From positions 1-10,051 of the forward strand of contig JAADFA010000157.1 of NCBI GenBank assembly GCA_013153135.1: a DNA stretch of 10,051 nucleotides, in the 5' to 3' direction. The notes below the pieces were generated by a model, which was given only the letters and a program-made list of their open reading frames with translations, was not told the origin of the DNA and ran no database searches. Below are positions 1-6,581 of this stretch, piece by piece. The stretch is from Chloroflexota bacterium (GTDB taxonomy: Bacteria; Chloroflexota; Anaerolineae; Anaerolineales; DRMV01). Each line of letters starts with the position of its first letter. Positions within the stretch are counted from its first letter, which is position 1. The position numbers and the translations under genes are program-made.

Positions 1-798
1 CTCTTTCTCGCGAGCTGCGTCCAAGGCTTCTTGCAAGTCGGCCAACTGCTGATCCTGCTCCTTTTCTTCCTGAGCAGCCTGCTCGACCTTCTCGATTTGC
101 GCCAACAAGCTCTTGATGACTTCTTCGTCGCGTAGGTAACCCAAGACGCGGCTGAGCTCGACCTTTTGGCGCACCAGCTTGATAAGCTCCAGGATGACGG
201 GCTGATCTGCCTTGGGATCCAGCTTACGAATCTCCTCAATGAGGTAGAAGGCCTCCATGAGTGGCCGCGGGATGATGGTTTGCACCCGCTCAATGGCCGT
301 ATCCAACACCGCCAGCGCGCTGATCGCACCGGTTACATTACCTCGATCTAACATGCTCTGCGCCAAATCCAGCGTGTGAACCAAAACCTTCAAGGGGACC
401 AAATCCGTGTCAACCACGATCTCATTGCGCAGGCGGTTGAGCAGGATGCGGGCCAAAGGCACATTGCCCTCATCCAAGGCTTTGCGCGCTTGGGCTAACA
501 GGTCCTTGGCCACCTCAGGGTCATTCACCTGAACCACTTGGTAAATGCGTACCTGGAAGGGCAGCGCGGCCACGTCTTCGTGGCTCTCCTGCAATTGCGC
601 GACCAGATCTCGCGCTTCCGCGAGCAAAGCTTTGGCTTGCTCCAGCTGCCCTTCACGCAGGGCGGCCAACGCCGCGCCCAGCTTCTCCACCACTTGGGTC
701 GCGACGTGCACCAACTTGCCTTCTTCACGCTGCTGGGTCGCCTCGAGGGTGCGGCTCTCAGCTTTGCGCGCGACTTCCCGAATCTTATCCAAGATCAT
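1..798 (-). CDS. YfdX-like helical protein with C-terminal coiled coil (3' end missing)
   Basis: An uninterrupted reading frame of 266 codons runs from an ATG at 798 to the left edge, so the C-terminus is missing. The start is fixed by a strong ribosome-binding site, GGAGGTG, just upstream (about 803-809). The protein is almost entirely helical. Residues about 40-180 follow the YfdX family pattern: an acidic block with DPEVAKDLL near 93-100, ALDEGNVPLAR near 107-117, then VDTDLVPLKV near 129-138 and AQSMLDRGNVTGAISAL near 146-162. E. coli YfdX has the comparable 'ENQYLMPLK...AQKLLDKKQYYEANLAL' arrangement (recalled, not aligned by program). Unlike E. coli YfdX there is no signal peptide: the N-terminus is charged (MILDKIREVARKAE), implying a cytoplasmic location. 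Residues about 225-266 are Glu/Gln/Lys-rich and look like a coiled coil, beyond the usual family length. Function is unknown; YfdX in enterobacteria is linked to acid and multidrug tolerance. It is divergent from the operon at 1048. Family call is fairly likely, function is not assigned. Confidence 0.72.
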   Translation of the reverse strand, partial: MILDKIREVARKAESRTLEATQQREEGKLVHVATQVVEKLGAALAALREGQLEQAKALLAEARDLVAQLQESHEDVAALPFQVRIYQVVQVNDPEVAKDLLAQARKALDEGNVPLARILLNRLRNEIVVDTDLVPLKVLVHTLDLAQSMLDRGNVTGAISALAVLDTAIERVQTIIPRPLMEAFYLIEEIRKLDPKADQPVILELIKLVRQKVELSRVLGYLRDEEVIKSLLAQIEKVEQAAQEEKEQDQQLADLQEALDAAREKE

Positions 799-842
799 AG
801 TTCACCTCCGGAACTTGGGGATGTACGACCGCGTCATTGTTG

Positions 843-886
843 ATAATAGCGCACTCCTGTAAACATGCCGTCATCAAAGTGTAAAC
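843..886 (-). promoter_or_regulatory. Candidate promoter/operator of the YfdX-like gene with a TGTAAAC direct repeat
   Basis: On the minus strand a TATTAT hexamer (848-843) lies about 45 bases upstream of the start codon and could serve as a -10 box, but no good -35 is present at normal spacing. The heptamer TGTAAAC occurs twice on the plus strand, at 858-864 and 880-886, exactly 22 bases (two helical turns) apart. On the coding strand these read GTTTACA and would flank the -35 position. That layout suits a regulator binding one face of the helix. The regulator is unknown and the promoter call is weak. Confidence 0.3.
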
Positions 887-1003
887 GTTTTATTAGCGCG
901 GCCTGGCTACTGCATGGCCAAAGCCCAAGGCACCAAGGCATGACCATCGAGATGCACACCCAACAGCAAGCGGTCGCCAACGCGGAAGGATCAGGCCGAG
1001 ATA

Positions 1004-1012
1004 TGCTAAAAT
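1004..1012 (+). promoter_or_regulatory. Extended -10 promoter of the deacetylase-FHA-recO operon
   Basis: TGCTAAAAT fits the extended -10 pattern TGnTATAAT with one change in the hexamer. It lies 35 bases before the ATG at 1048 and would start transcription near 1019, giving a leader of about 28 bases. No recognisable TTGACA-type -35 box sits 16-18 bases upstream, which is typical of extended -10 promoters. The remainder of the intergenic stretch (about 890-1000) shows no convincing gene. Confidence 0.5.
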
Positions 1013-1047
1013 AGGTATGCCAGGAACCTGACCAATAGGGAGCGAAC

Positions 1048-2064
1048 ATGCCGCCAACGGTCTACGCGACCTGGGTCCCGTCGCCCGGGCATCGGTATGG
1101 CGACCACCCAGAAAGTCCTGCGCGGCTTAGCGCGCTGGCTGACCTACCCCAAGCGCACGACGGAACCATCTGGCTTGAGGCCCCCCTCGCACCGCTGGAC
1201 GCAATTACTCGCGCGCATCACCCAAACTACGTAGCCTATTTGCAACAGGTCGTCCGGCACGGACCCGCGGTGATCGATTACGCGCCGACCTATGTTACTC
1301 CCACGTCCTTTGAGGACGCACGCCGCGCGGCCGGAGGTACGCTCGCGGTGTTGGACGCGGTCTTGCGCGCCCCTCATGCGCGGGGGTTCGCGTGGGTACG
1401 TCCGCCAGGGCATCACGCGACGCGGACCCAGGCCATGGGTTTTTGCCTCTTCAACAACGTGGCCATTGCGGCCCATGAGGCCCTGGCCCGAGGCATTGAG
1501 CCCATTGCCATTATCGATTTCGACGCGCATCATGGCAACGGTACCCAACACATCTTCTTGCACGACGAGCGGGTTGGATTCGCCTCTACCCATCAGGAGG
1601 ATATCTATCCTGGAACAGGCGACTTCGACGACGCCGAACATGCGCGCGGGCGCATCCTTAACGTGCCCTTGCCCGCGGGCACAGATGATGAGGGTTATCG
1701 TCAGGTGTACGCGCGCGTATTCGAGCCATGGTTGGCCCGTTGGCGGCCTGCGTTGATTTTGGTCTCCGCAGGATTTGACGCACATTGGCGCGACCCACTC
1801 ACCCAATTAGGGCTCTCCGCGCAGGGCTTCGCGCAGCTGGCCCGCTTTTTGGTGCAATGGGCTAACGCGTGGGCCCAAGGGCGCATCGTGTTCGTACTCG
1901 AGGGCGGGTACGACCCTCAGGCCCTGGCAGCCGCGGGGCGCGCGGTTTGGGCTGTCTTGCACGATGCTCCCATCCCCCCCGACCCTATTGGTCCCCCGCC
2001 CTTCGCCGGTCCGGACGTCCAAGACCGCATCCATTACGCCCGACGCCTGCACCAGCTGGGATGA
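1048..2064 (+). CDS. Histone deacetylase / acetylpolyamine amidohydrolase family protein
   Basis: A 338-residue, single-domain, zinc-dependent deacetylase of the HDAC/AcuC/APAH superfamily, about full length for bacterial members. Such enzymes remove acetyl groups from acetyl-lysine or acetylated polyamines in the cytoplasm. The signature motifs appear in order: RPPGHHA at 118-124 with the catalytic His pair 122-123; GFCLFNN at 131-137; DFDAHHGNGTQ at 157-167 with zinc ligands Asp159 and His161; EDIYPGTGD at 184-192; AGFDAHWRDP at 241-250 with zinc ligand Asp244; and EGGYD at 285-289 with catalytic Tyr288. All residues needed for activity are present. The HHGNGTQ form and the EGGY loop resemble class II-like and polyamine-type bacterial enzymes more than AcuC. 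The substrate cannot be told from sequence. The ATG is preceded by AGGGAG at good spacing. It is the first gene of an operon: its stop is seven bases before the next start. Confidence 0.93.
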   Translation: MPPTVYATWVPSPGHRYGDHPESPARLSALADLPQAHDGTIWLEAPLAPLDAITRAHHPNYVAYLQQVVRHGPAVIDYAPTYVTPTSFEDARRAAGGTLAVLDAVLRAPHARGFAWVRPPGHHATRTQAMGFCLFNNVAIAAHEALARGIEPIAIIDFDAHHGNGTQHIFLHDERVGFASTHQEDIYPGTGDFDDAEHARGRILNVPLPAGTDDEGYRQVYARVFEPWLARWRPALILVSAGFDAHWRDPLTQLGLSAQGFAQLARFLVQWANAWAQGRIVFVLEGGYDPQALAAAGRAVWAVLHDAPIPPDPIGPPPFAGPDVQDRIHYARRLHQLG

Positions 2065-2071
2065 GACGCGT

Positions 2072-4027
2072 ATGAAACGCTTGCTTTGGCTCGTGGGCTT
2101 CGCCATCACATTGGTGGCCGCGGCCCCACAGCAAGAGGCCATGCCACCACCCCTGGGCCCACAAGCCATCCTCCGCCACCTAACCATGACCGCTTACCCC
2201 GAAGTCGAGGCCTGGCTTGCCCTTCAAGGCCCCGATGGATATTTCATCGGCGGAGTCACGGCTAACGATATCCGCATTGTCGAAGAAGGTGAGCCGCGGA
2301 CCGTGGAAGCCCTTGACATCCGGCGGCCGGGAATGGTCATGGTGTTTGCCCTCAACCCCGCGCGGAGCTTCGCGGTCCGAGACGCGCAAGGTGTGAGCCG
2401 TTTTGATTACATTTATTATCAATTCAAGACATGGCTCCAACGCGCGCCGGCGCAGCATTACGATATGAGCTTCGTGACCAGTACGGGCATACTTTTGCGT
2501 CACACGGATGATCCTGGCACCTTGCTCGACGCGATCGAGACCTTCCGAAACGAAGCGACGCCGAACTTCCGTCAAATGGAGCCCGACCTCGCGGTATTGA
2601 CCCGCGCGCTGGCCCTCGCCATGGAACCCACCCCCCTGGGTGAGGTCGCGCGAGAAGTCCTTTTCATCACCGCGCCCATCACCCTCGAACAAGCGGACCA
2701 ATTGCCCGAGCTGGCTCGCCAGGCTCGCGAGGCCGGGGTGCGGGTCTCGGTCTGGCTGGTTGGGCATCGGGATTGGGTCGAAATGCCGCAAACCCACGCG
2801 CTCATAGGCCTGGCGCGCGCGACGGGCGGGCACTTCGTGCTCTTCAGCGGGCAAGAAGTGCTGCCTGACCTGCACGAGTTTTTCACCAATCGGGAGCAAG
2901 TGTACCGCCTGGTATATCGCACCACGCGCACCCAACCGGGGCCGGTCGCAGTGACCATCGAAGCCAACACCGCCTACGGCGTGCTCACGGCCCAGGGGAC
3001 GTACGACATCACCCTAGAGCCGCCTGCGGTGCAATGGCGACAGGTGCCGCAAACCATTGTGCGCGTTCCCCCGAGGCCCGACGCGCCACGTGCCGAATGG
3101 CGCCCTACAGAACAGCGATTGACCATTGCCATCGACTTCCCCGATGGCACGCCTCGGGATATTGTGCGTACCACCCTCTACGTAGACGGTGAAGCCGTCC
3201 AAACACAAACTCAACCACCTTTCGAACGCTTCTTGTGGGATCTACGCGCCTATACCGAAGACGGCGCCCACCAAGTCCAGGTCGAAGCTGAAGATGCGCT
3301 AGGGCTTACAGGCCGGACAGCCCCTGTTACCGTAACCGTGCGTCTAGTCGCGCCGACGCCCATCGCCCCCCTGGGGCAACCAACACCCACGAACCTCACC
3401 GCCACACCCGACGCCACCGAGGTAGAGGTCACAGCCCCCGTGACGCGGCCAGAAGCGTGGTCTGCGGTCACATGGGCCGTGGGACTAGCTGGACTCGTGC
3501 TGCTGGGCGCGTTAGGTTGGGGACTTTGGCGTTACCGCCCCCCCATGCCCTCAGGTGACTGGCTCGCGCGATTGCGAGCCCACATGCCCTGGGGCCGTCC
3601 CAAAAAGCCGGAGGAAACGGCGCGCGTATGGGCCGTATTGGAGCCCTTGCCGCCCTTACAACCGGGTTGGCCCACAGGACCGCGCATTGTTTTGCGCGGG
3701 GCCGAATTGATTTTAGGCGCCGACCCCGCCATGGCCAACGTTGTCCTGGCCGATCCCTCGGTCAGCCCACGGCACGCACGGCTATGGCGGGACGCGCGAG
3801 GCCGGGTATTCCTCGCGGACCTACAATCCGTCGCGGGCACGTGGGTTAATTACACGCCCATCACCACCCAAGGCCTCGCGCTGGAAGAAGATGATATCGT
3901 TTATATCGGCCGCTTTGGTTTCCGCGTGCACCTGGGACCACCCGAAACCCAAACCGAGGTACAGACACCTCAGGAAGCCGAGTTCCAGACCTCGGCTCCG
4001 CACGCCCAAGCTAAGGATGCCCCATGA
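2072..4027 (+). CDS. Membrane-anchored VWA-like / Ig-like / FHA domain protein
   Basis: A 651-residue protein. I choose the ATG at 2072, not an in-frame ATG at 1964, because only 2072 gives a clean signal peptide (MKRLLWLVGFAITLVAAA) and avoids a long overlap with the deacetylase gene. After the signal, residues about 40-320 resemble the VWFA-related fold: the lead-in VTANDIRIVEEGEPRTVEAL (62-81) matches the usual 'EDG' segment, but where a MIDAS motif (DxSxS) is expected there is NPARS (95-99), so metal binding is probably lost. Residues about 345-425 look like a beta-sandwich, Ig-like domain. A Thr/Pro-rich linker (428-460) leads to one membrane helix (about 466-487). A cytoplasmic FHA domain follows (about 540-621): LGAD at 548-551, SVSPRH at 563-568 and GTWVN at 589-593. 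FHA domains bind phosphothreonine, so it likely reports to Ser/Thr kinase signalling. The stop overlaps the recO start (ATGA). Domain calls: FHA strong, VWA-like moderate. Confidence 0.85.
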   Translation: MKRLLWLVGFAITLVAAAPQQEAMPPPLGPQAILRHLTMTAYPEVEAWLALQGPDGYFIGGVTANDIRIVEEGEPRTVEALDIRRPGMVMVFALNPARSFAVRDAQGVSRFDYIYYQFKTWLQRAPAQHYDMSFVTSTGILLRHTDDPGTLLDAIETFRNEATPNFRQMEPDLAVLTRALALAMEPTPLGEVAREVLFITAPITLEQADQLPELARQAREAGVRVSVWLVGHRDWVEMPQTHALIGLARATGGHFVLFSGQEVLPDLHEFFTNREQVYRLVYRTTRTQPGPVAVTIEANTAYGVLTAQGTYDITLEPPAVQWRQVPQTIVRVPPRPDAPRAEWRPTEQRLTIAIDFPDGTPRDIVRTTLYVDGEAVQTQTQPPFERFLWDLRAYTEDGAHQVQVEAEDALGLTGRTAPVTVTVRLVAPTPIAPLGQPTPTNLTATPDATEVEVTAPVTRPEAWSAVTWAVGLAGLVLLGALGWGLWRYRPPMPSGDWLARLRAHMPWGRPKKPEETARVWAVLEPLPPLQPGWPTGPRIVLRGAELILGADPAMANVVLADPSVSPRHARLWRDARGRVFLADLQSVAGTWVNYTPITTQGLALEEDDIVYIGRFGFRVHLGPPETQTEVQTPQEAEFQTSAPHAQAKDAP

Positions 4028-4818
4028 CACGACCGCCTCGCCGTTGGCGCACCGAAGGCATCATCTTGCGGCGCCGAGATTTCGGCGAACGCGATCTGCT
4101 TTTGGTGCTCTATACACGTCAAGGCAAGTACACCGTCCGCGCGCCGGGTGCGCGGCATCCGCGCTCGCGACGCGGGCCCCATTTGCAACCTTTGCATCAG
4201 GTCGCGGTGCTGCTGGCCCACGGCCGTGAACGGCCCGTGCTCGTCGAAGTTGAAACCCTACGTTCGTGGATGGTCTTTCGTGAAGATGTGACACGTTTCA
4301 CATGGGCGATGTATGTATCCGAATTAACAGACCGCTTTGTATGGGAGGGAGAGCACTATCCAGGCTTGTATGACCTGCTACGCCGCACCTTGGACGCCAT
4401 CGCGCGCCATCCACAGCCGGATTGGCCCGTCCACTACTATGAAACGCACCTGCTCAGCCGAGTCGGGTATCACATGGAGCTTCACCACTGCGTGCGGTGT
4501 AACCGTCCCATCCAAGCAGAAGATCAATTTCTCTCGTTTCAGGAAGGTGGGGTGGTGTGCCCCTCATGCGCTTCTCATGCAACGGAGCATCTCTTAGCGG
4601 TGGACGTACGTACCTTGAAGTACCTGCGACATCTACAACGGAGCGGTCCCGAGGCCATGTGGCACCCTATTCCCAAGCAAGGAGTGCGCGCCCGAGTGGC
4701 ACGAATTTTGCAAGGCTATGAACAAGCAATTTTGGAGCAACGTTTGCGCTCCTCGCGCGTCTTAAAACAATTGGGTGAATTTCAACCCAAGTCATCCCCA
4801 AAGTCAAAGACTGAGTAA
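4024..4818 (+). CDS. recO: DNA repair protein RecO
   Basis: A 264-residue protein matching RecO, the cytoplasmic mediator that with RecR loads RecA onto SSB-coated single-stranded DNA and anneals strands in the RecFOR pathway. The N-terminal OB-fold signature is clear: TEGIILRRRDFGERDLLLVL at 10-29, followed by TRQGK (31-35), the region that identifies RecO across bacteria. The central and C-terminal part is helical, with a zinc-finger arrangement of CxxC pairs at Cys156/Cys159 and Cys179/Cys182, as in many RecO proteins. Length is normal. The start codon overlaps the preceding stop as ATGA, and AAGGA lies six bases upstream (4013-4017), so translation is probably coupled to the FHA-protein gene. 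The C-terminal tail (about 252-264) is Ser/Lys-rich and looks disordered. No clear terminator follows; the downstream DNA becomes AT-rich and holds the next promoter. Confidence 0.93.
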   Translation: MTRPPRRWRTEGIILRRRDFGERDLLLVLYTRQGKYTVRAPGARHPRSRRGPHLQPLHQVAVLLAHGRERPVLVEVETLRSWMVFREDVTRFTWAMYVSELTDRFVWEGEHYPGLYDLLRRTLDAIARHPQPDWPVHYYETHLLSRVGYHMELHHCVRCNRPIQAEDQFLSFQEGGVVCPSCASHATEHLLAVDVRTLKYLRHLQRSGPEAMWHPIPKQGVRARVARILQGYEQAILEQRLRSSRVLKQLGEFQPKSSPKSKTE

Positions 4819-4825
4819 AGGGGCA

Positions 4826-4889
4826 TAAACAAAAACGCAAATAAGGTTTGTATTATTATTGTAACTTGAGGACAGAACCGTGGTATACT
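4826..4889 (+). promoter_or_regulatory. AT-rich upstream region and extended -10 promoter of the histidine kinase gene
   Basis: TGGTATACT at 4881-4889 is a good extended -10 box. It would start transcription near 4896 and leave a leader of about 31 bases to the ATG at 4927. A weak -35 (TTGTAA at 4859-4864) is 19 bases upstream. The stretch 4826-4864 is strikingly AT-rich for this window and may act as an UP element. It also separates the kinase gene from recO transcriptionally. Confidence 0.5.
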
Positions 4890-4926
4890 GAACATGAACA
4901 GGGCCGTTGTTTAGGGAGAAACAGTC

Positions 4927-6483
4927 ATGACGACACTTGCCTTATTCCTGGTTGGCACACTCACGGGGGCCCTCATAACGTGGCTGCTCGCGCGCCGCGG
5001 GCAGCACGATATGCTAAGTCTCGCGCTTGAAGAGCAGACGGAAGAGCCTACGCGCGAAACCCACACCGAACCCGAAGCCTGGCTTCAAGCCCTACTCTCT
5101 CGCGACGTACGTCATCCACGCTGGGAAGATAAGTTCCTTCCCAAACCGACCTTTACCTTCGACGACGAAGAGCGGGAAATTTGGGAACATGTGTTTTGGA
5201 AAGTCAACGATCTGCTCATGCCCTTTCGCAAAGCTTCCTTCCAAGAGTTTCGCATGGCTGTGTGGGTACCAGATCGGCCTGATGGGGACACGTGGACAGG
5301 CTATTGTTACGATCCTGCGATAGAGGCCGAACAGCAGCGGGGACGGCCCTGTGGCTTTCGTTTGAATGTAGAAGAAGTTCGCTCCCTTGATGAGCTTTTC
5401 CAAAAACGCGAGCGCTACGCGTTCAGCGTCTTCCGCGTGGCCAAAGAACGGGCCTTTCACACCTGGCACTGGGCGCGCGATATGCAAGCAGGCCTTTGGG
5501 CGCCCATCTTCCATCCCGAAGACAACCGCATCGTGCGCCTTGTCCTCTTTATGCACAAAAGCGACCCCCTGTACTTTGAGCACCTGTCCCGACGCCAGGT
5601 TATCGAAGTCATGATTGCACACGCGGCGTTGCGTTTACACCTCATGTGGTATCGACGCTTGGTCCAACACTTGCGCCGCGAATGGCTCGAATGGGAAGTG
5701 CAGATCTATCGTCGGTTCGCACAACAATTGCACGATACCCTGGCCCAACAAATCGCGTCCATCGCCATGGACGTCGAATACCTATACATGCGCGTACGGG
5801 ATCGCCTCAAGCCCGACGAGTTACAAGAGCTCAACCGCATTGCCACCCTGGCCCGCGAGGCCGCCACCGAAGCGCGTACGCTCCTCTTCTTGCTACGACC
5901 GGTCGCCATTGAGGAAGAAGGCTTGCAACAAGCCCTTGAAGATTTGGCCAGCCGTATGAAGCGGCTCTACGGGCAAAACGTCCAGCTTGATATTGACGAA
6001 AGCATCCTCGATAAGATTGACAAAGAAGTTCAGATTTTCGCTTTCTACATCGCCTCTGAAGCCGCGACCAACGCTCGCAAACATGCGAAAGCTGATACAA
6101 TCTTCATTCGTGTCTACTCATCCGAAGATCCGGAATACTTCATCGTTGAAGTGGCCGACAACGGCCGAGGCTTCGACGCCGATAAAGTACTCCATCCGGC
6201 TGATATCGGTTATACCCACTACGGCCTGCGCTCTCTTCTCGAACAAACCCAACGTCTCGGCGGTGACTTGCAGATCCTCTCCGAACCAGGTCAAGGGACC
6301 ACGATCCGGGCCACCTTGCCGTATCGCGTTGACCACGGCACGGGCGAGCGCCCGGAGGATAAAGAATCAGCCGAAGTCGACAGCGAAGTCAATTACATCG
6401 AACAAACCCTCTCAAACCTCGAATCACTCTTCAATAACCGGACCTTGGACACACCCGCGTCATCTCCGAGTGGCGGGCTCTAG
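4927..6483 (+). CDS. Membrane-anchored NarL-family (HisKA_3) sensor histidine kinase
   Basis: A 518-residue sensor kinase. It autophosphorylates a histidine and passes the phosphate to a response regulator, presumably of the NarL/LuxR type. One N-terminal membrane helix (about 3-22) is followed by RR, suggesting an anchor rather than a periplasmic sensor. Residues about 82-240 look like a divergent GAF-type sensor domain. The dimerisation/phosphoacceptor segment is HisKA_3: RRFAQQLHDTLAQQIASIAM (262-281), with His269 in the HDxLAQ signature. The ATP-binding domain is complete: N box SEAATNARKHAKA (377-389), DNGRGFD (411-417), GLRSLLEQ (433-440) and GGDLQILSEPGQGTTIRATL (445-464). The last 50 residues are acidic and Ser-rich, probably disordered. 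AGGGAG precedes the ATG at good spacing. No response regulator gene lies next to it in this window, so its partner is elsewhere. The stimulus is unknown; a heme or other cofactor in the GAF-like region cannot be judged. Confidence 0.9.
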   Translation: MTTLALFLVGTLTGALITWLLARRGQHDMLSLALEEQTEEPTRETHTEPEAWLQALLSRDVRHPRWEDKFLPKPTFTFDDEEREIWEHVFWKVNDLLMPFRKASFQEFRMAVWVPDRPDGDTWTGYCYDPAIEAEQQRGRPCGFRLNVEEVRSLDELFQKRERYAFSVFRVAKERAFHTWHWARDMQAGLWAPIFHPEDNRIVRLVLFMHKSDPLYFEHLSRRQVIEVMIAHAALRLHLMWYRRLVQHLRREWLEWEVQIYRRFAQQLHDTLAQQIASIAMDVEYLYMRVRDRLKPDELQELNRIATLAREAATEARTLLFLLRPVAIEEEGLQQALEDLASRMKRLYGQNVQLDIDESILDKIDKEVQIFAFYIASEAATNARKHAKADTIFIRVYSSEDPEYFIVEVADNGRGFDADKVLHPADIGYTHYGLRSLLEQTQRLGGDLQILSEPGQGTTIRATLPYRVDHGTGERPEDKESAEVDSEVNYIEQTLSNLESLFNNRTLDTPASSPSGGL

Positions 6484-6507
6484 CGCGTTCATATCCCAAG
6501 CTCCTCG

Positions 6508-6540
6508 GGCCGCCGCGAGGCGGCCTTGCCCCGCGAGGGG
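6508..6540 (+). promoter_or_regulatory. Two tandem hairpins with GCGA tetraloops before the PLP enzyme gene
   Basis: The 98-base gap between the kinase stop and the next ATG holds two perfect hairpins. The first pairs GGCCGCC (6508-6514) with GGCGGCC (6519-6525) around GCGA. The second pairs CCCC (6529-6532) with GGGG (6537-6540), again around GCGA. GCGA belongs to the GNRA class of stable RNA tetraloops. No U-tract follows, so this is not a normal intrinsic terminator. An alternative pairing of CCTCG (6503-6507) with CGAGG (6534-6538) would exclude the second hairpin. It could be an mRNA-stabilising or regulatory leader, or a processing site; no function is shown. Confidence 0.45.
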
Positions 6541-6581
6541 ATCGATCTTGGACACCTCATTATCTCTAAGGAGACGCTCGC

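Noticed and set aside
834..1049. A minus-strand open frame of 71 codons and a 24-codon plus-strand frame (from about 940) in the divergent intergenic region
   Set aside because: Neither resembles a known protein; the minus-strand frame has no ribosome-binding site and overlaps the operon promoter, and the plus-strand frame contains that promoter. Another minus frame reads GDRLLLGVHLDGHALVPWAL before a stop, which looks protein-like and could be a gene remnant, but it is only 27 codons between stops.
1144..1806. A 220-codon minus-strand open frame opposite the deacetylase gene
   Set aside because: It is a shadow of a GC-rich coding region; the plus strand carries complete catalytic motifs.
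1964..2071. Upstream in-frame start for the FHA protein
   Set aside because: It would overlap the deacetylase gene by 101 bases and bury the signal peptide that begins at 2072.
6508..6540. Rho-independent terminator of the kinase gene
   Set aside because: Neither hairpin is followed by a run of T.
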